64,000 nt of DNA from Desulfolinea sp050305405. GTDB taxonomy: Bacteria > Chloroflexota > Anaerolineae > Anaerolineales > Villigracilaceae. How positions within the stretch are numbered: the first letter of the stretch is position 1; every line of letters begins with the position of its first letter. Below the pieces are notes generated by a model. That model worked only from the letters and a program-made list of their open reading frames with translations. It searched no databases and had not been told where the DNA came from. Below, piece after piece: positions 7,854-16,393 of this stretch. Both the position numbers and the translations under genes were made by a program. Location of the stretch: assembly GCA_050305405.1 (NCBI GenBank), contig JBNLFG010000005.1, forward strand, positions 124,001 to 188,000, read 5' to 3'.

Positions 7854-8972
7854 ATGTCAAAGAAAAAAGTAATTAAAAGAATCGCCATCAGCACAGGCGG
7901 CGGCGATGCACCCGGGTTAAATGCGGTAATCCGTGCGGTAACCTTATCTGGCATTAAACGAGGCTGGAAAATCTACGGTATTCGGGATGGCTTCCATGGC
8001 CTCTTATCGCCAGAAGAATATGAAGAAGGCGGCGTCGTCCGCTTGACGTCAGATAAGGTACGCGGCATCACACATTTGGGCGGCACCATACTTGGTACCA
8101 GCAACCGCAACAACCCAATGCGTTTTCCAATAGAATTACCTGATGGCAGCATTGAGGAGATCGACCGCACCGATGAGATCGTGCGCTCCTTGCGCATGCA
8201 TCAAATCGACGCATTGATCAGCGTCGGCGGTGATGGTTCGCTCGCAATTTCGGATGTGCTCTCAAAAAAGGGTATTCGCGTCATCCACGTTCCGAAAACT
8301 ATTGACAACGATCTCGATAAAACCGATGTCACCTTTGGCTTCAACACCGCCGTCGGCTTTGCCACCGAAAGTATCGATCGTTTGCACAGCACCGCCGCGT
8401 CACATGGGCGAGTGATGGTTGTCGAAGTAATGGGGCGCTACGCAGGCTGGATCGCACTTCACGCTGGGGTTTCCGCAGCCGCCAATGTCATCCTGATTCC
8501 TGAAATCCCCTATGATATTAGCAAGGTCGCTCAAAAGATCAAAGACCGTGATGACCGGGGTAGACACTTTACGATCGTCGTCGTCGCTGAAGGGGCCATG
8601 CCATCCGGTGGCTCTGTGATGGTCGTTGAGCACAAAGCAGGTAAAGACGAACGTCTTGGCGGAATCGGTGAAAAAGTAGCCGCAGAAATCCGTGCCATTA
8701 CCGATAAAGAAACCCGTGTTGTTGTTCTGGGGCACCTTTTGCGTGGCGGGACGCCCACCTCCCTCGATCGTTTACGCGCTCTGCGCTTCGGTGCAGCCGC
8801 TGTCCGTGCGCTGGAAGATGGTCAAGATGGTGTCATGGTTGCCCTTGATCCGCCCAAGGTCAAATATGTGCCGATCTCTGAAGCCATAGGTAAGATGAAA
8901 TACGTTCCCCTCGATGGTGACACGATCCTGACTGCACGCGATCTTGGCATCATCTTTGCCGACGCTGAATAG
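7854..8972 (+). CDS. pfkA: 6-phosphofructokinase
   Basis: The protein has 372 aa. It phosphorylates fructose 6-phosphate, the committed step of glycolysis, in the cytoplasm. Motifs: GGGDAPGLNAVIRA at residues 15-28, GGDGS at about 125, PKTIDNDL at about 148 with the catalytic Asp, and MGRYAGWIALHAG for substrate binding. The position after GGD is Gly, as in ATP-dependent enzymes, while the Lys in PKTIDND is typical of the mixed group III/PPi clade. The phosphoryl donor is therefore most likely ATP, but PPi use cannot be excluded. TATAAT lies at 7831 and an AGGAG ribosome site just before the ATG. Confidence 0.92.
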   Translation: MSKKKVIKRIAISTGGGDAPGLNAVIRAVTLSGIKRGWKIYGIRDGFHGLLSPEEYEEGGVVRLTSDKVRGITHLGGTILGTSNRNNPMRFPIELPDGSIEEIDRTDEIVRSLRMHQIDALISVGGDGSLAISDVLSKKGIRVIHVPKTIDNDLDKTDVTFGFNTAVGFATESIDRLHSTAASHGRVMVVEVMGRYAGWIALHAGVSAAANVILIPEIPYDISKVAQKIKDRDDRGRHFTIVVVAEGAMPSGGSVMVVEHKAGKDERLGGIGEKVAAEIRAITDKETRVVVLGHLLRGGTPTSLDRLRALRFGAAAVRALEDGQDGVMVALDPPKVKYVPISEAIGKMKYVPLDGDTILTARDLGIIFADAE

Positions 8973-8984
8973 CCCAATGTTCAC

Positions 8985-9025
8985 CCAAAGAGGGTGGGAG
9001 ATTTTTTCTTCTACCCTCTTTTTTA
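8985..9025 (+). terminator. Terminator after phosphofructokinase
   Basis: AAAGAGGGT (8987-8995) and ACCCTCTTT (9013-9021) form a stem ending in a long T run. Confidence 0.8.
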
Positions 9026-9248
9026 TAACGAAACCCTCAAACTTTATATCGTGAGAGAATTCCACTTGTGAGTTGACCATTTTCTGATTCATTCGCTCCC
9101 ATCCCCCCTTTCTTTTTCATTCACTTTACGCGATAATTCTTAAATATTTCCTTGACAGATTGGTAACAGAAACTTGCTGGTAACATAAAAAGCTTTTCTC
9201 TTACTATTTGGTCAAATACTAAAAGACACTGGGTAAAAAGGAATAAAT

Positions 9249-11018
9249 GTGCAAAAGACTATTAATCGACTAAAAGATTTTCGTTTTTCTTTTTCAGACA
9301 ACAAATTTACGTTTGTCTTTTTCCTATTAATTCTTTTGTTTTTTAGCTTTAATGATTTAGTAGTAAGAATTATAGATATTAGCTACTCGGATGAAACACT
9401 ATACATAATGTTTGGGCAGGAATTGGCAGAAGGAATAATGTCTCCTTTTTCCTGGAGTCCTTTTACTTCCATGTTCTTTGCCCTACTTTATTTACCTTTC
9501 AAGAGCACAGTCAATTGGCTGCCGCTTGTTGCTACACTAGGAAGAATAATTATTTACATCCTTTTATTTTTAAGCCTTTATCTGATTGCACAAGAAACTA
9601 ACGAAATCTCCTGGAGCGGGGCAGTTTTTGGCGTGGCATTAGTATATCCAGCCATGGTTTCAATACTAAGTTTTCAAAGCGACGCCCTGTTTGCTGCCTG
9701 TTCAGCCTTTTCCCTATGGCAAATACTTCAGTATAGAAAAACGAAAGCAGAGAAAAATATCTGGCTGGCTTCCGCCTTTAGCGGCTTAGCTGCTTTAACC
9801 AGAAATGACGGCTTAATTTTATACGTCGCCTTTTTATTTATTATCATTTTTGTAATTCAAAATAGAGACATAAGTTTCATACGCAAAATAACTGCAAGCC
9901 TAATTCCATTCACCGTAATTGTATTTGGCTATTTATTAATTTACGGGGCCGTCACCGGCAGCTTTGATATGGGCACAAAAAAAAGGGCTTGGGGCGCTTT
10001 TAGGCAAGGGCAATGGTTCGTTTATGGAAATGATGAGAACTGTCAAACAAACCAGTTGCGTTGCGCTATAGAACGGAATCAAGAACTTTATGGCACAGGC
10101 GATGAAAACAATTACTCTATCTTCAACGCCATCAAGAGCAATCCTCAAGCCTATACTGATCGCCTAATAACTTCATTAAAAAGTATCCCTAACATGATCT
10201 TTCGGGCATATGGAGGCAGAACATCTTTCAGTCTGCTTTTACTTAGCTTATTAGGCATCGTCAAGCTTGCGCAGGCCAGAAACAAAGACACCTTGATTAT
10301 TTTCATCAGTTGGATGCTTTATCTACCCGTATACTTGTTAACATTTTATCGACCAGGCTATTTTTTCTTACCGTATTACGTTTTTTATATACTAGCCTTG
10401 ATAGGTTTTTTTCATCTACTCCATCTATTCCAAAGCCAGAAAAACAGAATTGCCCTTTCTATATTTTTCATTGCCTTGTTTTTTTCTGGGGTCATATTGA
10501 AAACAGATTCAATATACTTCACCAGCTTTATATTACTAACCTCACTGTGGGCAGGATATAGCATTCCAGTATTTGAACATAAACAAGAACAATTTTCATC
10601 ACAAATCATTCCCGCATTACTCATACTGATTGGGACTATATTTTTGCGAGGTGATTTTCAGCCAATGTCAATTTCGCTTCAACCACAAAAACCTGTTGCA
10701 GAGGAAGAAGCGATCATGTTGTTATTCAATGAATATCCCAGAGATAGTCAAGTAATAGCAGGAGCCCCAGGAGCCGTTATAAGCGCACATATGCAATTTA
10801 TATCTGCAATCGAGCTTAATGCTGAGGCTAAGACCCCAGAAGAATTTTACGATATGATAGTTCGATCAGGGGTTGAAGCCATTTATGTTGATCATACTCT
10901 TATAAAGAGTAATGAAACTATTTGGAATCTCATAGAACCTAAAATAGGAAACCTATATGAGAGAATATATCAAGGAGATCAAGGTTCGATACAAATTCTT
11001 GATGTTAAATCTGACTAA
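9249..11018 (+). CDS. GT-C type membrane glycosyltransferase (ArnT/GT39-like), probably acquired
   Basis: The protein has 589 aa and starts with GTG; an ATG two bases earlier is out of frame. It has a run of about ten hydrophobic helices. The loop after the first has SYSDETLYIMFGQEL, where the DE pair fits the catalytic/metal site of GT-C lipid-linked sugar transferases. The C-terminal 100 residues form a soluble extracytoplasmic domain (REDFYDMIVRSG-like AEAKTPEEFYDMIVRSGVEA). The gene and its flanks are clearly AT-richer than every neighbour, and codons ending in A/T dominate, which suggests horizontal transfer. The donor and acceptor are unknown. Confidence 0.7.
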   Translation: MQKTINRLKDFRFSFSDNKFTFVFFLLILLFFSFNDLVVRIIDISYSDETLYIMFGQELAEGIMSPFSWSPFTSMFFALLYLPFKSTVNWLPLVATLGRIIIYILLFLSLYLIAQETNEISWSGAVFGVALVYPAMVSILSFQSDALFAACSAFSLWQILQYRKTKAEKNIWLASAFSGLAALTRNDGLILYVAFLFIIIFVIQNRDISFIRKITASLIPFTVIVFGYLLIYGAVTGSFDMGTKKRAWGAFRQGQWFVYGNDENCQTNQLRCAIERNQELYGTGDENNYSIFNAIKSNPQAYTDRLITSLKSIPNMIFRAYGGRTSFSLLLLSLLGIVKLAQARNKDTLIIFISWMLYLPVYLLTFYRPGYFFLPYYVFYILALIGFFHLLHLFQSQKNRIALSIFFIALFFSGVILKTDSIYFTSFILLTSLWAGYSIPVFEHKQEQFSSQIIPALLILIGTIFLRGDFQPMSISLQPQKPVAEEEAIMLLFNEYPRDSQVIAGAPGAVISAHMQFISAIELNAEAKTPEEFYDMIVRSGVEAIYVDHTLIKSNETIWNLIEPKIGNLYERIYQGDQGSIQILDVKSD

Positions 11019-11078
11019 AAAATAACTTATCAATCTTCTGCGCGTATCGTTATGAACGCGACAGATGTTTTATTGACT

Positions 11079-11113
11079 ATGAAGGTGGTGGTCCTTCTAG
11101 GAATGACCACCAC
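11079..11113 (+). promoter_or_regulatory. Candidate panB leader: Val-rich codons overlapping a hairpin
   Basis: GTGGTGGTC (11085-11093) and GACCACCAC (11105-11113) make a perfect 9-bp stem. Read from the ATG at 11079 the strand encodes MKVVVLLGMTTT, so three Val and two Leu codons lie in the stem-loop. The frame runs without a stop into panB, so this may be either an N-terminal extension or a regulatory leader sensing branched-chain amino acids. Confidence 0.35.
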
Positions 11114-11153
11114 ACCCCATCCAATCGGACTCTACCTACCAAAGGAGGGTACC

Positions 11154-12041
11154 ATGTCCACAATCCCCACTGCGCCCACACACGCAGCGCGCAAAAAAGT
11201 TACCACGCATACCTTCAGACAGAAGAAAGCCAGCGGCAGCCCCATCTCCATGCTGACTGCTTACGACTACTCCACCGCCCTCGCGATGGATAAAGCCGGC
11301 GTCGACTCGATCCTCGTCGGCGACTCGCTCGGCATGGTCGTACTTGGTTATGAGACCACGCTGCCCGTCACGATGGACGACATGCTACACCATTGCAAAG
11401 CCGTCGCGCGCGGGGCCAAAGCCCCCCTCCTAATCGGCGACATGCCCTTCATGTCCTACCAGGTCTCCACGCAGGAAGCCGTGCGCAATGCCGGACGTTT
11501 TCTGCAAGAAGCCGGCATGGACGCCGTCAAGCTTGAGGGTGGACAAGAGCGGCTGAATGCGATTCGACGCATTGTTGACGCAGGCATCCCTGTAATGGGG
11601 CATCTCGGGCTGACACCCCAATCTGTGCATCAGCTTGGCGGATTTCGCCCTCAGGGTAAATCTGCTACCGCTGCCAAACATCTCCTCGACGATGCATATC
11701 GTCTGCAAGAAGCTGGATGCTTTGGTCTCGTGCTCGAATCTGTGCCCGCCAAAGTAGCGGAATACATCTCCCAACAGCTCGACATCCCAACCATCGGCAT
11801 CGGCGCAGGCAACGGCTGTGACGGGCAAGTGCTCGTCACGCATGATATGCTCGGCCTCTTCGAACGCTTCACACCGCGCTTTGTCAAGAAGTATGCCGAA
11901 CTGCACGGTGATCTTGAAGATGCTTTCCAAGCGTATATCATTGACGTAGAGAGCAGGGCCTTTCCCGCCGAGGAACACAGTGTCGGCATGAAAGATGAAG
12001 AGTGGAAAGCATTTTTAACCGCCGTAAAAAGTGAAGCGTAA
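11154..12041 (+). CDS. panB: 3-methyl-2-oxobutanoate hydroxymethyltransferase
   Basis: The enzyme makes ketopantoate from 2-oxoisovalerate and methylene-tetrahydrofolate, the first step of pantothenate synthesis. I chose the ATG at 11154 because a strong AAAGGAGGG lies 5 bp upstream and the resulting 295 aa match the family; an in-frame ATG at 11052 would add 34 residues. Motifs: PISMLTAYDYSTA, GVDSILVGDSLGMVVLGYETT (metal and substrate site), GDMPFMSYQ, VKLEGG and GIGAGNGCDGQVLVTHDMLG. panE follows after 3 bp, so the two form an operon that continues to 13913. Confidence 0.95.
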   Translation: MSTIPTAPTHAARKKVTTHTFRQKKASGSPISMLTAYDYSTALAMDKAGVDSILVGDSLGMVVLGYETTLPVTMDDMLHHCKAVARGAKAPLLIGDMPFMSYQVSTQEAVRNAGRFLQEAGMDAVKLEGGQERLNAIRRIVDAGIPVMGHLGLTPQSVHQLGGFRPQGKSATAAKHLLDDAYRLQEAGCFGLVLESVPAKVAEYISQQLDIPTIGIGAGNGCDGQVLVTHDMLGLFERFTPRFVKKYAELHGDLEDAFQAYIIDVESRAFPAEEHSVGMKDEEWKAFLTAVKSEA

Positions 12042-12044
12042 AAC

Positions 12045-12965
12045 GTGATGAACGCAAGGAAAGAAGAAAGCGGAAAGAGCATCCTCATCATCGGCACGGG
12101 CGCACTCGCCACACTCTTTGCCGCACGCTTCTCGAAGGCTGGCGCGGACGTGACCATACTCGGCACATGGCAGGCTGCACTAAATGCACTCAACGAAAAA
12201 GGCGCCTGCCTGATTGATGCCGACGACTACAAAAGCTCACAGCCTGTGCGAGCGGTGACAGAATGTAAAAGCACCGATCTCGCCCTTGTGCTGGTCAAAG
12301 CCTGGCAAACGGAGCGTGCCGCACAACAGCTTAGAAACTGTCTCGCGCCGGATGGGCTGGCAATCACACTCCAAAACGGTCTGGGAAACGGCGAGATTCT
12401 CGCATCTGCTTTGGAAGCGGAGCGTGTAGTGCAGGGCGTCACGACCACTGGCGCAGCCCTTGTTGCGCCCGGTGTTGTGCGAGCCGGCGGAGAAGGTTTG
12501 GTCTCGCTGGAGGCGCACCCACGCTTGGGGGCGTTTACCGCTCTTTTAACGGAAGCGGGCTTCCAATCCGAGGTTGTCCCGAGCGCAGCGTCCCTGATCT
12601 GGAGCAAACTGGTTATCAATGCTGCGATTAATCCGCTCAGCGCGCTCTTAGATGTCCCCAACGGAGCGTTGCTGAAACGTCCATCGGCACGCAAACTGAT
12701 GGGCAAACTTGCTATCGAGACAGCCGCCGTTGCCGAAGCGCAAAATATCCCGCTCTCGTTTAATGATCCGGTGCAAGCTGTGGAGCAAATTGCCGAGCGC
12801 ACGGCCAGAAATAGCTCGTCGATGCGGCAAGACCTACGACGTGGCGCACCAACAGAGATCGAGGCCATTTGCGGTGCGATCATGCGCGCTGGCCGGCAGC
12901 ACGGCGTAGCAACGCCATTGAATGCAACCTGCTACCAACTCGTGAAAGCATGCATCGAGGGCTGA
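12045..12965 (+). CDS. panE: 2-dehydropantoate 2-reductase
   Basis: The protein has 305-306 aa and reduces ketopantoate to pantoate with NADPH, right after PanB in the pathway. GTG at 12045 or ATG at 12048 can start it. The N-terminal Rossmann motif is IIGTGALATLFAARFSKAG. Then come LVLVKAWQTE, the signature LQNGLGNGEIL, and the catalytic Lys region WSKLVINAAINPLSALL. The C-terminal segment RNSSSMRQDLRRGAPTEIEAI binds substrate. The gene sits between panB and a membrane protein, separated by 3 bp from each. Confidence 0.94.
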   Translation: MMNARKEESGKSILIIGTGALATLFAARFSKAGADVTILGTWQAALNALNEKGACLIDADDYKSSQPVRAVTECKSTDLALVLVKAWQTERAAQQLRNCLAPDGLAITLQNGLGNGEILASALEAERVVQGVTTTGAALVAPGVVRAGGEGLVSLEAHPRLGAFTALLTEAGFQSEVVPSAASLIWSKLVINAAINPLSALLDVPNGALLKRPSARKLMGKLAIETAAVAEAQNIPLSFNDPVQAVEQIAERTARNSSSMRQDLRRGAPTEIEAICGAIMRAGRQHGVATPLNATCYQLVKACIEG

Positions 12966-13010
12966 AACATGGTAATATTCGCAAAAATAAAATTCAGGAG
13001 AACTTCTCTT

Positions 13011-13913
13011 ATGCGTAAATTTTTTCTTTTCGTTCTTTTAGTCAGTATGATGCTTTTTCCCACGCTTACACAGGCACAGGGCAATGTAAAAATCGGTGAA
13101 CTGACCATCCAACTTTGGCCTGAATACGATCACCCCGAAATGCTGGTGATGTATAGCCTCACTCTTTCAGCCGATAGCGCACTGCCCGCCGAGATGCAGG
13201 TGAGCATCCCTGCAAATGCGGATTTGAATGCTGTTGCGAAAGTGGAAGACGGCACCATGGTGAACATCCCCTATGATGCTCCCGTAAAAGATGGCGACTC
13301 TGTGCTCATTACTTTCTTAATGGATGACCTTTCGAGCTACCGCGTAGAATATTACGCGCCCATCGAAAAAGATGGCTCCAAGCGCAGCTACAACCTGGTC
13401 TGGCCGGCAGGGTACACAATAGACTCTTTCCTCGTTCAATTCCAGCAACCACCCACGTCTACCAATTTCACATCCACACCTGTGCTGCCGAATATCTCCC
13501 CTGTCAGCGGCGGCATCACTTATCATGATCTGGATATTGGTGGATTAGCAGAGGACAGCAATTTCACATGGAGCGTATCCTATCAAAAAGAGAATGACGA
13601 CCTGACCGTCTCCGCGATGCCGATAGAAGCAGGCGGGGGAACACTGCCCGAAACCAACGAAATCCCGAACAGTTTCTCATTGAGCGACGCTCTCCCCTTT
13701 ATCTTGGTCGGTATCGGCATTTTGCTCATCGCTGGAGGCTTGCTCTACTTCTTCACCGCTGGACGGCGGGATACCGCTCGAGAAAGTGGACGCAAACGTC
13801 ATTCGCCCAGTACGGCTTCGGCTGGCGGCAATATATATTGTCACGAATGTGGCAGCCGCGCCAGTTCCAGTGACAAATTCTGCCGCTCTTGCGGTGTGAA
13901 GTTACGCAGCTAA
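13011..13913 (+). CDS. Exported membrane protein with C-terminal zinc ribbon
   Basis: The start at 13011 is preferred over 12969 because CAGGAGAA precedes it and it begins a clean signal peptide (MRKFFLFVLLVSMMLFPTL, cleavage after QAQ). The protein has 300 aa: an extracytoplasmic beta-rich domain, one transmembrane helix (LPFILVGIGILLIAGGLLYF), and a cytoplasmic tail ending in a rubredoxin-like ribbon (CHECGSRASSSDKFCRSCG). It is the last gene of the pan operon. No named function is recognised; the ribbon may bind zinc. It lies 391 bp upstream of the cytochrome operon and is separated from it by a terminator. Confidence 0.7.
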   Translation: MRKFFLFVLLVSMMLFPTLTQAQGNVKIGELTIQLWPEYDHPEMLVMYSLTLSADSALPAEMQVSIPANADLNAVAKVEDGTMVNIPYDAPVKDGDSVLITFLMDDLSSYRVEYYAPIEKDGSKRSYNLVWPAGYTIDSFLVQFQQPPTSTNFTSTPVLPNISPVSGGITYHDLDIGGLAEDSNFTWSVSYQKENDDLTVSAMPIEAGGGTLPETNEIPNSFSLSDALPFILVGIGILLIAGGLLYFFTAGRRDTARESGRKRHSPSTASAGGNIYCHECGSRASSSDKFCRSCGVKLRS

Positions 13914-13945
13914 ACAAAAAAACAAACCAATTCTTTATTTCTAAA

Positions 13946-13985
13946 CCAAAGAGCGGAGATGCATACGCATCTCCGCTCTTTTAGT
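13946..13985 (+). terminator. Terminator of the pan operon
   Basis: AAAGAGCGGAGATGC and GCATCTCCGCTCTTT form a 15-bp stem with a four-base loop and a following T run. Confidence 0.92.
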
Positions 13986-14304
13986 ATCTATCCTAAAAAC
14001 ACTTTAGGCGAGTGTGCGATACATATCTATTTTGTTTGAATTTTGGAATAGATATTTTAAAAAACTATCTAATTTAAGGGGAGCCAAAGGTATAGATAAA
14101 AACGCAGCAACCATGATTTAAGCCTTGATCCAAGGCTATAGGCGATAACAATCTGTCTTCACAAAGTGACAAATGTCAGTATTTCGGCAGTATTGGTTGG
14201 GTTATACTAACCAATAAGCTGATTCTACCTACCTGAATTCGGAGGCTCAATGCCTGCCATACATATTGCAAGCCAAGGAAAGTCTTGCCGAGGAGGAGAG
14301 CACG
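13986..14304 (+). promoter_or_regulatory. Upstream control region of the nine-haem cytochrome operon
   Basis: This gene-free stretch holds a hairpin AGCCTTG/CAAGGCT (14121-14137), a palindrome TGACA-AA-TGTCA (14167-14178), and a longer inverted repeat ATTGGTT-N10-AACCAAT (14192-14215). The last encloses a TATACT box (14203-14208). The last two look like regulator binding sites placed on or just upstream of a -10 element; no convincing -35 box is visible. I considered a GEMM-type riboswitch but the conserved bases are not there. Confidence 0.45.
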
Positions 14305-14586
14305 ATGAATGATACATCTGCCAATTCGATTTTCGTGGCTTTATTGTTCGTTCTGAGATGTTTTGTTCCTGTTGCCATTTTATTTGGAGTCTCTTATTTG
14401 CTACGCAAAATGGGATTGGTAGCGACAGATCCCCCCGAACCGCCTGACGAACGCGATGAAAGTGATGAAAATGATTCGTCCACATCGGCGGTCGTTGAGG
14501 ATGAGCCTCCCAGTCCGGAGATATCAGTGACCAATTTGAATGGGGATGATGAGCCTATTGATGAATCCGAGGAGGCTAGCCAATGA
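14305..14586 (+). CDS. Small membrane protein with acidic tail, first gene of the cytochrome operon
   Basis: The protein has 93 aa from the ATG at 14305, which follows GAGGAGGAG by a few bases; an upstream in-frame ATG at 14266 lacks such a site. Residues about 8-32 are a hydrophobic helix (FVALLFVLRCFVPVAILFGV), followed by a short basic stretch and then about 50 residues dominated by Asp, Glu, Ser and Pro. The stop overlaps the ATG of the nine-haem cytochrome (ATGA), so they are translationally coupled. I recognise no family; it may be an assembly or accessory subunit. Confidence 0.65.
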   Translation: MNDTSANSIFVALLFVLRCFVPVAILFGVSYLLRKMGLVATDPPEPPDERDESDENDSSTSAVVEDEPPSPEISVTNLNGDDEPIDESEEASQ

Positions 14587-15695
14587 AACCGCGTATTTTT
14601 CATCAACCAATCGTTGCGCTTGGCCTGACGGGTCTACTGACAGCGTTAATCGGTCTATCATTCCTAATATCCCCCGCCCAAGCAAAAGATACTACGCAAG
14701 AAACGGAGAAATACTGCCTATCTTGCCATAGCAACTCGTCGTTGGAAATGACTCTCCCCAGCGGAGAAACCCTTTCACTGTATATCGCCGAGGATGATTA
14801 CCACCATTCCGTCCATACTTCGGTAGGGATCGAATGCGAGGCCTGCCATAACAATATTTCTGAATATCCACATCCTGCGATCACATATCAGACAGTCCGA
14901 GAGCTTTCACTTTCATACTATCAAACTTGCGAAAAATGCCATTCAGCGAATTATGAAGAAACTCTGGATAGTATGCATGCGCAAGCCGCACTGGACGGGA
15001 ATGAAGACGCCCCGGTTTGTACCGACTGTCATGGTTCACACGATGTCAGCCCGCCTGACCAGCCCCGTTCCCTGATTTCCGAAACTTGTAGACAATGTCA
15101 CACCGAGATCGTGGACACATATCGGCAAAGCGTGCATGGAGCGGCGTTAATGCAGGATGAAAATCCCGATGTGCCGGTCTGTACAGACTGTCATGGTGTG
15201 CATAGCATCCAAGACCCGCGAACGAATCAGTTCCGCATAGACGAGCCTGAAATGTGTGCCGGCTGTCATGCTGATGCTGAGTTGATGGGGAAATATGACC
15301 TTTCAGCGGATGTGTACGATATTTACAAACGTTCCTGGCACGGCGTAGATGTTTCGGTGTACAAGGCGCGCTGGCCAACTATCTGGCACGATAGCGCGAT
15401 TTGTTCCGATTGCCATGGCGTTCACAACATTCGTACCACAGACGATCCCGAGTCGATGGTGAATGCACACAATCTTCTCGCCACCTGTCAGCAATGCCAT
15501 CCGGATGCAGGGCCAAACTGGACTGACGCATGGACAGGTCACAACAAGATCAGTTTTGAGCGCACTCCCTTCCTCTTTTATACGGATAAATTTTATGGTT
15601 CCTTTACCCACTTTACGCTGTGGGCGTGTATTGTTTACGTTGCCTTGCAAATTATACGTGCCACTGTTGATCGCGTGAGGAGTAACCGATCATGA
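14583..15695 (+). CDS. Nine-haem membrane-anchored cytochrome c (first copy)
   Basis: The protein has 370 aa. An N-terminal signal (LTGLLTALIGLSFLISPAQA) is followed by nine CxxCH motifs: CLSCH, CEACH, CEKCH, CTDCH, CRQCH, CTDCH, CAGCH, CSDCH and CQQCH. A C-terminal helix (FTLWACIVYVALQII) anchors it. The paired CxxCH arrangement is that of cytochrome c3/NrfH-like carriers. It likely moves electrons outside the membrane between the quinone pool and a terminal reductase or donor. It overlaps the next gene by 4 bp, and the same two-gene unit is repeated downstream. Confidence 0.88.
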   Translation: MKPRIFHQPIVALGLTGLLTALIGLSFLISPAQAKDTTQETEKYCLSCHSNSSLEMTLPSGETLSLYIAEDDYHHSVHTSVGIECEACHNNISEYPHPAITYQTVRELSLSYYQTCEKCHSANYEETLDSMHAQAALDGNEDAPVCTDCHGSHDVSPPDQPRSLISETCRQCHTEIVDTYRQSVHGAALMQDENPDVPVCTDCHGVHSIQDPRTNQFRIDEPEMCAGCHADAELMGKYDLSADVYDIYKRSWHGVDVSVYKARWPTIWHDSAICSDCHGVHNIRTTDDPESMVNAHNLLATCQQCHPDAGPNWTDAWTGHNKISFERTPFLFYTDKFYGSFTHFTLWACIVYVALQIIRATVDRVRSNRS

Positions 15696-16393
15696 GCCCA
15701 AAAACAGTCAATCATACCCCGCGGGAACGGACATTCCAGCGTTTTACATTAGGCCAGCGCTGGGAACATGCCCTTTTATTGTTGAGCAGCCTGGTCCTCA
15801 TTCTGACTGGTCTGCCCCAAAAATATCGCGATTTATCCATCAGCCAGGATCTCCTTTCTACGCCTGAACAGATAATGCTAATACGCCAGATCCATCATAT
15901 CGCCGCCATTATCTTGGGACTGGGAATCCTCTATCATTTGGGACGTATCCTCTACTTGATGAGCCGCCGCAAACTGCCGGGCGACCTGCTTCCCACCGTT
16001 CAGGATTTGCACGATGCCAAGGATATGATCCTATATCTACTATTCCTGCGTAAGGAAAAACCGAAGTTCGGTCGATACAACTTTGAGCAGAAGGTCACTT
16101 ATTGGGCTGTATTCTTTGGCTTTGCTGTTATGGGAATCAGCGGTTTAATTGTTTGGTTTCCAGTGCAGGCGACACAATTTCTCCCGGGGGGCGTAGTACC
16201 AGCCGCCAAACTGGCGCACAGTACAGAATCAGTGGTGATGGTGATCTTCATCTTGATCTGGCATATCTATCATGTACATATCGAGCGCATGAACTGGAGT
16301 ATATTCACCGGCCGCCTGAGCGAGAAGGAGATGCGAGTTTTCCATGAGAAGGAATATGAACGTCTGACAGGTCGAGCAGGAGATGAAAAGTGA
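15692..16393 (+). CDS. Di-haem cytochrome b-type membrane subunit (first copy)
   Basis: The protein has 233 aa and about four membrane helices. His residues for b-haem ligation appear in RWEHALLLLSSLVLILTGLPQK, RQIHHIAAIILGLGILYHLG, and WHIYHVHIERMNWSIFTG. This is the layout of formate dehydrogenase gamma, thiosulfate reductase cytochrome b or Ni/Fe hydrogenase b subunits. It probably oxidises or reduces quinone and exchanges electrons with the nine-haem partner encoded just upstream. It overlaps both neighbours by 4 bp, showing tight operon coupling. Confidence 0.85.
   Translation: MSPKTVNHTPRERTFQRFTLGQRWEHALLLLSSLVLILTGLPQKYRDLSISQDLLSTPEQIMLIRQIHHIAAIILGLGILYHLGRILYLMSRRKLPGDLLPTVQDLHDAKDMILYLLFLRKEKPKFGRYNFEQKVTYWAVFFGFAVMGISGLIVWFPVQATQFLPGGVVPAAKLAHSTESVVMVIFILIWHIYHVHIERMNWSIFTGRLSEKEMRVFHEKEYERLTGRAGDEK

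Noticed and set aside
13986..14304. GEMM (cyclic dinucleotide) riboswitch before the cytochrome operon
   Set aside because: Such riboswitches precede multihaem genes in other bacteria, but the conserved tetraloop/receptor segments are not present.
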